Shown: piece after piece, positions 1 to 7,450 of the stretch
Position numbering within the stretch: position 1 is the stretch's first letter
Layout of the letters: each line of letters starts with the position of its first letter
NCBI GenBank assembly: GCA_020025175.1
Contig: JAHHSM010000042.1
Span: 1 to 13,824, forward strand
Length of the DNA stretch: 13,824 bases
Direction of reading: 5' to 3'
Origin: Oscillospiraceae bacterium
GTDB lineage: Bacteria; Bacillota; Clostridia; Oscillospirales; Oscillospiraceae
Program-made: the position numbers and the translations under genes
The notes under the pieces: generated by a model
Database searches by the model: none
The model's input: the letters and a program-made list of their open reading frames with translations, nothing else
Told to the model about the DNA's origin: nothing

Positions 1-118
1 CGACCAGAAAGAGGAAGAACCATTTTCCGCATTTATCAAGGGGCTTGCGGTTGACGCTCGAATTGATTTAGAAACTGCAAAAATCATTATTGAAAAATAT
101 AAACAGGAAAGGAAGTAA
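1..118 (+). CDS. 3' end of an unrecognised gene (partial)
   Basis: A reading frame is open from position 2 to a TAA at 116-118 and encodes a 38-residue charged, helical C-terminus (begins DQKEEEPFSAF, ends KYKQERK). The start lies before the window. The next gene starts 5 nt after the stop, and its purine-rich Shine-Dalgarno region (roughly 106-115) sits inside the last codons, so the two are probably cotranscribed and translationally coupled. I do not recognise the family. A small cytoplasmic protein or regulator working with the membrane protein that follows would fit the context, but that is inference only. Confidence 0.6.
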   Translation, partial: DQKEEEPFSAFIKGLAVDARIDLETAKIIIEKYKQERK

Positions 119-123
119 AGACT

Positions 124-414
124 ATGCTATTTAAAATTCTCTGGGGTATCGGTATAATTGCCATTACACTGATCATTACCGGCAGTCAGAAATATTTAAG
201 CACAAGAAAGGTTTGGCAGCTAGGAGCGATCGTTCCTATACTTTCACTTGTGGTTATGGCTGTCCTGTACTTTTCTGTGAAACTTACACTGACCGCTGAA
301 TTTATTGTACCTTGCGCAATTATTATTGCCCTGGAACTTTTAATCTGGGTGGACGGGCGGCATCAGCACCATAAATCAGAACTTAACCGTATGAAAGCAA
401 AAGATATTGAATAA
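124..414 (+). CDS. Small three-helix membrane protein, unknown function
   Basis: This gene encodes 96 aa. Three hydrophobic stretches are visible, at about residues 2-20, 32-53 and 59-76, followed by a basic, hydrophilic tail rich in His, Lys and Arg. It is therefore probably an integral membrane protein with a short cytoplasmic C-terminus. The ATG at 124 is preceded by an AGGAAAGGAAG ribosome-binding region and lies 5 nt after the upstream stop, so it is the second gene of a small operon. There is no signal peptidase site or catalytic motif. Its family is not recognised. A weak terminator candidate follows at 489-520, which would separate it from the TraX unit. Confidence 0.7.
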   Translation: MLFKILWGIGIIAITLIITGSQKYLSTRKVWQLGAIVPILSLVVMAVLYFSVKLTLTAEFIVPCAIIIALELLIWVDGRHQHHKSELNRMKAKDIE

Positions 415-488
415 TCGAAAAGCCAGCCAAGACAGTTGCCGGCAAGTAAATGAACTGTGCGCACTGTAATCTGTCCCAGGTCAATCTA

Positions 489-520
489 AAGACGTAGCGA
501 TGGGGGGTGTCTTATTTTTT
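489..520 (+). terminator. Possible Rho-independent terminator after the small membrane protein
   Basis: AAGAC (489-493) can pair with GTCTT (509-513), extended by two G-U wobbles. A run of six T follows at 515-520. The stem is short and the loop G-rich, so this is only a moderate candidate. It lies where the end of the first operon would be expected. Confidence 0.35.
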
Positions 521-574
521 CGGAATTTTGTTTCATGATGAAAAGTAGGCAACCAACATAAACGAAAGACTTTT

Positions 575-612
575 AAAATCCTTATAAATTCCTTAGATTT
601 ATCCAGTATCAT
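575..612 (+). promoter_or_regulatory. Candidate regulated promoter of the traX/two-component unit
   Basis: Two 12-nt direct repeats, AAAATCCTTATA at 575-586 and AAATTCCTTAGA at 586-597, match at 10 of 12 positions and start exactly 11 nt apart. This is the periodicity of OmpR/PhoB-family binding sites. TATCAT at 607-612 is a plausible -10 box, and no good -35 lies 17 nt upstream; the repeats cover that place instead, as expected for an activator-dependent promoter. The predicted start near 619 leaves room for the ribosome-binding site before 644. Autoregulation by the response regulator encoded downstream is inferred. Confidence 0.35.
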
Positions 613-643
613 GATTTCAAATCGTACTGAAAGGAATTTTATT

Positions 644-1498
644 ATGGAAAAAATACGAACATATCTGCAAGGTGGGTTGTCCGGGACAGAGCTGAAAGTG
701 ATTGCACTGGTTCTGATGGTGCTGGACCATATCCACTACTTCTTTGGATTTACAGGAGTCATTCCGGAATGGTTTTCTATGTTGGGACGACTGTCTGCAC
801 CTCTGTTTCTCTTTTGCTTGGTAGAGGGATTTACCCATACCCACAACAGAAAAAACTATTTTCTAAAGGTCTACTTGATTTCTATTTTTATGAATGGCCT
901 TTTGTTCTTCATGCAGTTTGCAAAGGTTTTGAATCGGCCGGATGGATTTATTCCATTGAATGGCATGATGACAGCCTTCGTCCTCCTCATGGTCATGTAT
1001 CAGGGGCTTGACTGGATCAAGGAAAAACGCTGGCTTCGTGGCTTCGCCGCTTTGATACTGCCGATCGTCTGGCCTATTATCGGTGGTATGCTGAGCAATC
1101 TGTTTCCACAGTTGGCGACACCTCTGGGGCTTGCAGCCTACACGGTCCTTCCAATCTGGAATTCTAATTCCGACGCACAGTTGAGCATCATGGTCATCGG
1201 TATTTTGCTGTATGTTTTTCGGAAACACAGAAAACTGCAAGTTTGTGCATTCTCGGGTTTCACATTCCTTTATTACTTTGTGTATTTCGGACATATCCTT
1301 TCCGGTCTGCCTGATTTTGCATGGAGTCAGATGTTCGTGCAGTATTATGAGTGGTATGGTGTCTTTGCGGGGCTTTTGATGCTATGCTATAATGGGCAGC
1401 GAGGAAGTGGACACCAGAAATTCTTCTATGTGTTCTATCCGGCTCATATCTATTTGTTTTATGCCCTTTCCTGGGGGCTGTATCTCCTGATGCATTGA
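644..1498 (+). CDS. TraX-family polytopic membrane protein
   Basis: This gene encodes 284 aa, almost entirely hydrophobic helices joined by short loops. The N-terminal part (SGTELKVIALVLMVLDHIHYF, then MLGRLSAPLFLFCLVEGF and a His/Arg-rich loop) is the hallmark of the TraX family, named for the F-plasmid pilin N-acetyltransferase. Chromosomal Firmicute members have no known conjugation role and may act on surface or envelope molecules. I chose the ATG at 644 because AAAGGAA sits just upstream. The ATG at 611, 11 codons earlier, has no ribosome-binding site and falls in the candidate -10 box. The next gene follows with its Shine-Dalgarno over this stop codon, so traX is cotranscribed with the two-component pair. 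The substrate is unknown. Confidence 0.85.
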   Translation: MEKIRTYLQGGLSGTELKVIALVLMVLDHIHYFFGFTGVIPEWFSMLGRLSAPLFLFCLVEGFTHTHNRKNYFLKVYLISIFMNGLLFFMQFAKVLNRPDGFIPLNGMMTAFVLLMVMYQGLDWIKEKRWLRGFAALILPIVWPIIGGMLSNLFPQLATPLGLAAYTVLPIWNSNSDAQLSIMVIGILLYVFRKHRKLQVCAFSGFTFLYYFVYFGHILSGLPDFAWSQMFVQYYEWYGVFAGLLMLCYNGQRGSGHQKFFYVFYPAHIYLFYALSWGLYLLMH

Positions 1499-1508
1499 GG
1501 TGATTGGT

Positions 1509-2177
1509 GTGGGGCATATCCTGATTGTGGATGATGAAGCAGATGTGCGGACATTAATTCAAACTGCTTTGGAGCGAGATGGACACCAAGTTTGTGCGCT
1601 GCAAAGTGGAAAAGAAGTGAGTGAGGCACACTGCCAATGGGCGGACTGCATCCTGTTGGATGTGATGATGCCGGATGAAGATGGTTTTGCCGTATGCAGA
1701 CGCATTCGGGATTTGGTGAATTGTCCGATTCTGTTTCTCACGGCAAAGGCGCAGGAGGCCGATATACTGACAGGCTTGGGGCTAGGTGGAGATGACTACC
1801 TGAGCAAACCCTTTCGCATCGGCGAGCTCCGTGCGCGTATCAATGCTCATCTGCGAAGAGAGCAGCGCACACCGCACAGCCGAATGATTCGAGGGGAGCT
1901 CTCCTTTGATATGAGTGGAAAAGTGCTTTTTTGCCGGGAGCATCCAGTGAAACTGACACGAGGAGAATATGCAATTTGTGAATATCTGGCACTGCACACC
2001 GGTCAAACATTGGATAAAGAGCAAATTTATGAAGCGGTATTTGGTTATGACAAAACTGCCGATAGTTCTGCGATTACAGAGCACATTAAAAATATCCGTG
2101 CAAAACTGAAACTGCTGGGACAAGACCCCATTAAGACCGTTTGGGGAGAGGGCTATCAATGGAAGTACACCACATGA
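1509..2177 (+). CDS. OmpR/PhoB-family (VanR-like) response regulator
   Basis: This gene encodes 222 aa. The receiver domain (about 1-115) starts MGHILIVDDE. It has the acidic pair D8/D9, phosphoacceptor D51 (in LLDVMMPDEDG), T78 and K100 (in DYLSKPF), so all catalytic positions are present. A winged-helix DNA-binding domain fills about 125-222, with the recognition-helix region ITEHIKNIRAKL and the C-terminal hairpin VWGEGYQWKY. GTG at 1509 is preferred because GAGGTG at 1497-1502 lies 6 nt upstream; a GTG at 1500 in the same frame would overlap that site. It is the phosphorylation-controlled transcription factor partner of the kinase immediately downstream, which overlaps it by 4 nt. Its targets are unknown and may include its own operon. 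Confidence 0.9.
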   Translation: MGHILIVDDEADVRTLIQTALERDGHQVCALQSGKEVSEAHCQWADCILLDVMMPDEDGFAVCRRIRDLVNCPILFLTAKAQEADILTGLGLGGDDYLSKPFRIGELRARINAHLRREQRTPHSRMIRGELSFDMSGKVLFCREHPVKLTRGEYAICEYLALHTGQTLDKEQIYEAVFGYDKTADSSAITEHIKNIRAKLKLLGQDPIKTVWGEGYQWKYTT

Positions 2178-3544
2178 AAAAGAGAAAGCTCACACTGACA
2201 AAGCTGTTTTGGCATTACCTTTTGGCCGTTGGCATATCCTTCGTCTGTATTCTTGTCATGATGGTGCTCGTTGTAAGATTGCTGTTATCCCTGGGAGTGG
2301 TGTTTCCTGCCAACACAGCGGATGCACAGACAAGGGAAGTGGAGGATGCCTTGCTCTCCGGGCAATTGCTGCCGGAGGAACTTCCATCCTACTATCGCTG
2401 GTCATGTTTTGATGAAACGGGGAAGGTGATAGCCCATTCTGACCTGTCTGCGCGCAGACAGGAACAGATTTGTGCTGCAGTTGAAGAGAAAACAACATTG
2501 ATTTCAGACGTTCCTTTTGCCCAATATCATCGTTTTATAGCCCTTCCGAATGGAAGCCTTTTTGTATTGCAATATGATTTTTCCATGCCCTATGCAGTTC
2601 CGTGGATGCAGCACTATCTTCCAGACTGTCAAATTCTGGTGGTACTCCTTTTTGTGATTTCCGTAGTACTCATGATTGTGTTTTGGACGAAACGATATGC
2701 GCGCAAGCTGCACGGCGATACCATGGTGCTGACAGCAGCGGCGCAGGCAATTACGGAGCATCATCTGGATGCGCCGTTTCAAAATGACATCAATATCCGT
2801 GAATTTGAAGAGATATTGCAGGCAATGGACTTGCTGCGAATCAGCCTGTCAGATTCACTCCACGAACAGTGGAGCATGGAACAGCAGCGAACACGGGAAA
2901 TTGCAGCATTGGCCCATGATTTGAAAACGCCGCTGACCGTTATCAGTGGAAACGGTGAGCTTTTGGCAGAAGAGGGTCTTAGCGACAGTCAACGCAAAAG
3001 TGTGGATGCCATTTTGAGAAATGCCGGGCGGATGGAAGCTTCTTTAAGCCAGCTGCGCTCGGTGGTTGTGCATCAAAGTCAGTATTCTGAAAAGGAAACG
3101 GTAGACCTTCAAAAACTCTTCTCTGAATGGGTCACCATGGGGGAAGAGCTGTGTGCATCCAAGCGGATTTCCTTGGTCCTCTCTGACTTTCCGCAAGGGA
3201 TGTGCCACTTGGAAGTACCAAGTGTAAACAGGGCAGTGCAGAATCTTTTGGATAATGCAGTGCGGTATACACCGCAGGGTGGAAAAATATGCTTATCTGC
3301 AAAGGTGGAGGACTCTATTTTGAATATTAGCGTTCAGGACAGTGGCCCGGGATTCACAGAAGAAGCCATAGCCCACGGCTGTGAAGTGTTCTTTACGGAG
3401 GATAGAAGCCGGCAGGGAACAGAACACATGGGTATGGGACTTTACAATGTGCAGTGTGTTGCGCATAGACATAACGGAACTGTGATCCTTTCCAACACAG
3501 AATCCGGTGGAATCGTAACATTGCAGCTGTATCTGACAGAATAA
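2174..3544 (+). CDS. Membrane sensor histidine kinase (VanS-like)
   Basis: This gene encodes 456 aa. A first membrane helix lies at about 10-40, then an extracytoplasmic sensor loop of roughly 110 residues, a second helix at about 152-173, and a HAMP-like/coiled linker. The HisKA domain carries phosphoacceptor H248 in AHDLKTPL. The HATPase_c domain has N361 in the N box (LLDNAVRYTP), a G1 box DSGPGF and a later MGMGLYNV glycine box. The start is uncertain. ATG 2174 overlaps the regulator stop (ATGA), with GGAAG at 2161-2165. ATG 2159 in the same frame has a better GAGG at 2148-2151 and would add five residues. It should phosphorylate the preceding response regulator. The ligand is not evident; the short external loop and linkage to an envelope protein suggest an envelope or peptide signal (inference). 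Confidence 0.9.
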   Translation: MKKRKLTLTKLFWHYLLAVGISFVCILVMMVLVVRLLLSLGVVFPANTADAQTREVEDALLSGQLLPEELPSYYRWSCFDETGKVIAHSDLSARRQEQICAAVEEKTTLISDVPFAQYHRFIALPNGSLFVLQYDFSMPYAVPWMQHYLPDCQILVVLLFVISVVLMIVFWTKRYARKLHGDTMVLTAAAQAITEHHLDAPFQNDINIREFEEILQAMDLLRISLSDSLHEQWSMEQQRTREIAALAHDLKTPLTVISGNGELLAEEGLSDSQRKSVDAILRNAGRMEASLSQLRSVVVHQSQYSEKETVDLQKLFSEWVTMGEELCASKRISLVLSDFPQGMCHLEVPSVNRAVQNLLDNAVRYTPQGGKICLSAKVEDSILNISVQDSGPGFTEEAIAHGCEVFFTEDRSRQGTEHMGMGLYNVQCVAHRHNGTVILSNTESGGIVTLQLYLTE

Positions 3545-3549
3545 TGGAA

Positions 3550-3598
3550 AAGCAGCTCCGATATACTTAAAGGGTATATCGGAGCTGCTTATTTTGAT
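3550..3598 (+). terminator. Strong hairpin terminator of the traX/two-component unit
   Basis: The arm at 3550-3566 is a perfect 17-bp inverted repeat of 3574-3590, with a 7-nt loop, starting 5 nt after the kinase stop codon. The following tract TATTTTGATT is T-rich but interrupted. On the minus strand the hairpin is followed by TTTT, so it could also stop transcripts from the convergent gene ending at 3747. Confidence 0.8.
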
Positions 3599-3746
3599 TG
3601 GGGAAAAAGCCGCTGTAGGGAGATAGTTTTGGACTAATGGAAAGTAGTAGCTGAAGCTGCTCATTCCTTCCATTCCGTTCAAATCCATCTTTGCACCATT
3701 TCACGAAATTTCTAAAATTTTTCTGCTTAGCCAAACCTTGCTTAGG

Positions 3747-4496
3747 TCAAATCTCACGTATAGATGGAGTACACTGCTCCAGATGCCGAGCTTCCTTCAT
3801 CCAGAACTTAAATTCCCAGCGGAGGGGATAGTAGTCTTGTATTTTGGAACGCAAGGCTGACTGATATGCCATGTATTGTCCATTGTAGTCATCCCATCTG
3901 CTCCAACTGACTTTGGGACGGGAAATACCCAATTCTTTGTGAGCAGCACTGAACACATAGTTATCAATAGGAATATGAAGGTATTTGAAGATTCCATTAA
4001 AATTGTATTCGCCAATGACATAGAGGTACTTCATGGTCATATTAAGCCATTTCTGCGCCTGCCCGTAATAGAATTCAACTCCAGCATCTCGGTAGTATGT
4101 ACGGATTGATTTGCAGATTCGATAATGCCACAAGTCATATATGTTCTGATCATTTATTCCGTTATCAACTATAGCGGGGATTTCCTCTTTGAAAAGCATT
4201 GTTACCATATTCCGCAAGCAATCTCGTTTTTTGGGGGGCATATTCTCAAATCGGATAGTTCTATTCAAATCTCTGTAGGCGCGATCACTCGTGGCTACTA
4301 TAGGGTCTGTAATTGCTCCAAAATAGATCACTTTTAAAAAATCTAAAATATCCTTGTCCACGCTCATATATTCAATACTTTCCAAATAAATTCCTCCAAT
4401 ACCATATGATGTTTTCGAAAGGATTTGCTTCCATGAAGTAGTTTGTCTATTTAATGATAAGTAATCTAGCAAAAGCAGCTGTGGTATTTCAAGCAA
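3747..4496 (-). CDS. Unidentified protein divergent from hsdM; apparent 5' frameshift
   Basis: The main frame encodes 249 aa from a TTG codon at 4496 to TGA at 3747-3749. It appears soluble: rich in Tyr, Trp and charged residues, with no membrane helix, no nucleotide-binding loop and no obvious catalytic motif. A Tyr/Asn-rich block (WLNMTMKYLYVIGEYNF) sits in the middle. I do not recognise the family. The TTG is a poor start because an in-frame stop at 4500-4502 precedes it, and the only candidate ribosome-binding site is a weak GGATGA. A proper promoter, Shine-Dalgarno and ATG (4555) lie upstream in another frame, so the true N-terminus is probably MVQFQKKLK... and a single-base shift near 4497-4506 separates it from this body. 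It is transcribed divergently from the restriction operon, about 200 bp away, so a defence-related role is possible but unproven. A shorter product from the ATG encoding MSVDKD is another possibility. Confidence 0.6.
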   Translation of the reverse strand: MLEIPQLLLLDYLSLNRQTTSWKQILSKTSYGIGGIYLESIEYMSVDKDILDFLKVIYFGAITDPIVATSDRAYRDLNRTIRFENMPPKKRDCLRNMVTMLFKEEIPAIVDNGINDQNIYDLWHYRICKSIRTYYRDAGVEFYYGQAQKWLNMTMKYLYVIGEYNFNGIFKYLHIPIDNYVFSAAHKELGISRPKVSWSRWDDYNGQYMAYQSALRSKIQDYYPLRWEFKFWMKEARHLEQCTPSIREI

Positions 4497-4555
4497 TAAT
4501 CATCCGCTAATAGTTCCCACATTCCTGATTTAAGTTTCTTTTGGAATTGCACCAT
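4466..4555 (-). other. Displaced N-terminal reading frame of the unidentified gene
   Basis: ATG at 4555 opens a 29-codon frame (MVQFQKKLKSGMWELLADDY, then nine codons of out-of-frame sequence) ending at TAG 4466-4468. AGAGGG at 4562-4567 lies 6 nt before the ATG, an ideal ribosome-binding site, and a good promoter lies just beyond it. The first 20 residues read like genuine protein. A -1 change of frame near 4497-4506 would join them directly to the 249-aa frame. No classical slippery heptamer is seen at the junction. A disabling indel or a sequencing error is therefore likelier than programmed frameshifting. Confidence 0.55.
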
Positions 4556-4575
4556 AGATTGCCCTCTATAGTAAA

Positions 4576-4604
4576 ATTATACGCCCCTATCGCCTCTAAC
4601 TCAA
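4576..4604 (-). promoter_or_regulatory. Sigma-70-type promoter of the unidentified minus-strand gene
   Basis: Read on the minus strand, TTGAGT (4599-4604) is followed after exactly 17 nt by a perfect TATAAT (4576-4581). Transcription would start near 4569, just ahead of AGAGGG (4562-4567) and the ATG at 4555. The resulting leader is very short. This supports 4555 as the ancestral start codon. Confidence 0.6.
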
Positions 4605-4694
4605 GGAAACATGACAAATTAGCCCTTTTTCATAATTTTTACATGGAAATTTTTCTGTATAGCACATAATCTGCGATAAAATGGTGTCGTTTAT

Positions 4695-4749
4695 TTGCCT
4701 TTTCCGGTAAAGTACAGTAATATGGAACTAATGAAGAGAAAACAGGAGG
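4695..4749 (+). promoter_or_regulatory. Candidate hsdMSR promoter and ribosome-binding site
   Basis: TTGCCT (4695-4700) and TAATAT (4718-4723) are 17 nt apart and would start transcription near 4730. AGGAGG at 4744-4749 precedes the GTG start of hsdM by 9 nt. The -35 match is weak, so the promoter call is tentative, but the ribosome-binding site is clear. Confidence 0.45.
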
Positions 4750-4758
4750 AAAAGGCGC

Positions 4759-6291
4759 GTGGTTACAGGTGCGATTAAAAATAAAGTAGATAAAATTTGG
4801 ACGGATATCTGGGCGGGCGGTATTACCAATCCGCTGACAGTGATCGAGCAGCTGACCTATTTGATGTTTATTCGTTCTTTGGACGAAAAGGAACTGGAAA
4901 CCGAAGAATTGGAAAACATGAGCGGGGAGAAGCTGGACAAGATTTTTCCCCAGTCTGCCATTGGTCAGGCGATGCGCTGGAGCAAATTCAAAAACGATGA
5001 CCCAAGAGAAATTTATGCGGTGCTTTCCCAGCGCGTTTTTCCTGCGATTAAAAACATGAAGCACGGCCGCCTGCCGGACTTCACAGCGCAGGGCGAGCTG
5101 ATGGAAATGCAGAACGAGAGCGACAACGGCACAGAGAACGAAACAGCATTTGCACGCTACATGAGCGATGCCATGTTTTTGATTCCCACGCCGCAGGTGC
5201 TGCAAAAAATCATCACGGGTCTGGATGACCTTTACGAGCACGACATTGCCGATTTGGATATGCAGGGAGATCTCTATGAGTATATGCTGGGCAAGCTGGC
5301 AACTGCCGGTCAGAACGGCCAGTTCCGCACGCCGAAGCATATCCGTGAAATGATGGTGGAGCTTCTGCGGCCCACCCCCGATGATACCATTTGTGACCCT
5401 GCCTGCGGCACAGCCGGATTTCTGGTATCTGCTTCGGAGTATATCCGCAAGCATTATGAGGACACCATGACCGCCAAGCAGTGGGAGCACTTTACAGGCG
5501 AAGCATTCACCGGCTTTGATATGGATAGAACCATGCTCCGTATTTCTGCCATGAACTTGATGCTCCACTCCATCAGCCATCCGGAAATTGATTACAAAGA
5601 CAGCGTTTCCAAGCAGAATCAAATCAAGGATCAATTTACGATGTGCCTTGCAAATCCGCCCTTTAAGGGTACGATTGACGCTGAGAGCATCAACGATGAT
5701 TTGAAGGCGGTCACCAATACGAAAAAGACAGAGCTGCTGTTTCTGGCTCTGCTTTTGCGGATGCTGAAAAAGGGCGGTCAGTGTGCCTGCATCGTGCCGG
5801 ACGGTGTGCTGTTTGGCTCGTCCAAGGCACACAAGTCCATCCGCAAAGAGTTGGTAGAGAACCACCAGCTGCGGGCAGTGATTTCCATGCCCTCCGGTGT
5901 GTTCAAACCCTATGCCGGGGTATCTACGGCGGTATTGGTATTCACCAAAACAGGAGCAGGCGGCACAGAGAATGTGTGGTTTTACGATATGAAGGCGGAC
6001 GGCTTTAGTCTGGACGATAAGCGCAGTGAAATCAGCGAAAACGATATTCCGGACATCATCAGCCGTTTCCACAATTTAAAGCAGGAAGCTGACCGCCAGC
6101 GCACCGAGCAGAGCTTCTTTGTGCCCAAGCAGGAGATTGCCGACAATGACTATGACCTTTCTATCAACAAGTATAAAAAGGTGGAATATGTGCCGGTGGA
6201 GTACCCCTCTACTATGGAGCTGATGACAGACCTGCACGCGCTGGAACTGGAAATCACAGCAGGATTGAGCGAATTGGAGGAGATGCTGTGA
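4759..6291 (+). CDS. hsdM: Type I restriction-modification DNA methyltransferase subunit
   Basis: This gene encodes 510 aa, full length for HsdM. An N-terminal helical HsdM_N domain occupies about 5-150 (KIWTDIWAGGITNPLTVIEQ...). The N6-adenine methyltransferase core follows, with the AdoMet-binding motif I DPACGTAGF starting at D213 and the catalytic motif IV NPPF at 299-302. In complex with HsdS (M2S) it methylates adenines in the bipartite target, and with HsdR it forms the restriction complex. The GTG at 4759 has AGGAGG 9 nt upstream. Its TGA stop overlaps the start of hsdS, indicating translational coupling. The coding sequence is distinctly GC-richer (37 of 60 bases are G/C at 5041-5100) than the flanking unidentified gene, the hsdS start and the second hsdM. 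Confidence 0.95.
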   Translation: MVTGAIKNKVDKIWTDIWAGGITNPLTVIEQLTYLMFIRSLDEKELETEELENMSGEKLDKIFPQSAIGQAMRWSKFKNDDPREIYAVLSQRVFPAIKNMKHGRLPDFTAQGELMEMQNESDNGTENETAFARYMSDAMFLIPTPQVLQKIITGLDDLYEHDIADLDMQGDLYEYMLGKLATAGQNGQFRTPKHIREMMVELLRPTPDDTICDPACGTAGFLVSASEYIRKHYEDTMTAKQWEHFTGEAFTGFDMDRTMLRISAMNLMLHSISHPEIDYKDSVSKQNQIKDQFTMCLANPPFKGTIDAESINDDLKAVTNTKKTELLFLALLLRMLKKGGQCACIVPDGVLFGSSKAHKSIRKELVENHQLRAVISMPSGVFKPYAGVSTAVLVFTKTGAGGTENVWFYDMKADGFSLDDKRSEISENDIPDIISRFHNLKQEADRQRTEQSFFVPKQEIADNDYDLSINKYKKVEYVPVEYPSTMELMTDLHALELEITAGLSELEEML

Positions 6292-7439
6292 TGGCGAGAT
6301 TGGGGGATGTGTGCGAAAGTAAGATAGATACCTTAAAATCTATGGATGAAGGTTACATTGATTATATTGATATCTCATCTGTTGATAATCAAAAGAAAAC
6401 TATTGAAGCAGTACAGAGTATGTTAGTTCAGGATGCTCCAAGTAGAGCGAAGCAACTTGTAAAACAAGGAGATATTCTTTTATCGACTGTTCGTCCTAAT
6501 TTAAATGCTGTAGCAATGGTAACAAAAAAATATGATAACACTCTAGTAGCATCAACTGGTTATTGTATTCTTAGATGTTTGGAATCAGTAAATAAAAAAT
6601 ATGTTTTTTATTTTTGTCAATCATCAAGTTTTATTGATAAAATAGTTTCTCAAGCAACTGGGGCAAGTTATCCTGCTGTAAATACAACTATCATAAAAAA
6701 TTGTGAAATGCCCCTTCCACCTATTGATGAACAACGCAAAATTGCAGCGGTTTTGGATAAGGTCAGTGACCTGATTGCCAAACGCCACCAACAGTTGGAC
6801 AAGCTGGATTTGCTGGTGAAATCGCAATTTATCGAGATGTTTGGTGATACGGTTCGTAATGAAAAAGGATGGCCTATCTGCAAATTAGCTGACTTAGCAG
6901 AAATCAAAATTGGACCATTTGGCTCACTCCTACACAAAGAGGATTATATTGAGGGTGGGCATGCTTTGGTGAATCCTTCTCACATAGTCAATAGCAAAAT
7001 AAGCGTTGATCCTAAACTGACTATCTCGGATGAGAAATATGAGGAACTTAAAGCCTATAAACTGTTTCCGGAAGATATAGTGCTTGGCAGACGGGGTGAA
7101 ATGGGACGATGTGCCGTCGTCAGTGAAGATGGGATGTTGTGCGGAACTGGTAGTATGATTATTAAGCCAAACAAGAAAATGAAGGCGTATTTTCTTCAAA
7201 ATATACTTTCCAGCCCGTCTTATAAGTCCATCATTGAGTCGAAGGCGGTCGGCGTTACTATGTTAAATTTGAATGTACCTATTGTATCCGATTTAGATAT
7301 ACCGCTGTTGCCGATTGAATTACAAGAACAATATATTTCGTTTTTGAAACAGGTCGATAAATCAAAATCAACCATCCAGCAAAGCCTTGAAAAGCTGGAA
7401 ACACTGAAAAAAGCATTGATGCAGAAATATTTTGAGTGA
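6291..7439 (+). CDS. hsdS: Type I restriction-modification specificity subunit
   Basis: This gene encodes 382 aa with the canonical HsdS layout. The first target recognition domain covers about 1-140. The central conserved helical spacer starts at PLPPIDEQRKIAAVLDKV (residue 141) and runs to about 192. The second target recognition domain covers about 195-335. A distal helical repeat (LLPIELQEQYISF..., ending LKKALMQKYFE) closes the protein. The two recognition domains read the two halves of the target and the helices set the spacing and bind HsdM. ATG at 6291 shares one base with the hsdM stop (TGATG), with GGAGG at 6276-6280; a GTG at 6288 is also possible. The first recognition domain is much more AT-rich than the spacer, a sign of domain exchange. 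The recognition sequence cannot be read from the protein. Confidence 0.93.
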   Translation: MARLGDVCESKIDTLKSMDEGYIDYIDISSVDNQKKTIEAVQSMLVQDAPSRAKQLVKQGDILLSTVRPNLNAVAMVTKKYDNTLVASTGYCILRCLESVNKKYVFYFCQSSSFIDKIVSQATGASYPAVNTTIIKNCEMPLPPIDEQRKIAAVLDKVSDLIAKRHQQLDKLDLLVKSQFIEMFGDTVRNEKGWPICKLADLAEIKIGPFGSLLHKEDYIEGGHALVNPSHIVNSKISVDPKLTISDEKYEELKAYKLFPEDIVLGRRGEMGRCAVVSEDGMLCGTGSMIIKPNKKMKAYFLQNILSSPSYKSIIESKAVGVTMLNLNVPIVSDLDIPLLPIELQEQYISFLKQVDKSKSTIQQSLEKLETLKKALMQKYFE

Positions 7440-7450
7440 GGTGACCAACC

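Noticed and set aside
436..464. Short palindromes TTGCCGGCAA and GTGCGCAC in the gap before traX
   Set aside because: They are only 8-10 bases long, unrelated to each other, and have no visible partner or repeat, so chance is sufficient.
3293..3688. Minus-strand frame across the kinase 3' end and its terminator
   Set aside because: It would read through a perfect 17-bp terminator hairpin and into the opposite strand of the HATPase domain. It has no ribosome-binding site, and its product is not protein-like beyond the first residues.
4639..6072. Long minus-strand open frame opposite hsdM (477 codons)
   Set aside because: It is the antisense shadow of a clearly coding, GC-rich methyltransferase gene. 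Its translation is Cys/His-rich with no domain, and no ribosome-binding site was seen.
6291..7439. Possible invertible or phase-variable hsdS arrangement
   Set aside because: Only one hsdS copy is in the window, with no second recognition-domain cassette, no inverted repeats flanking it, and no simple-sequence repeat tract. The recombinase remnant is more than 4 kb away.
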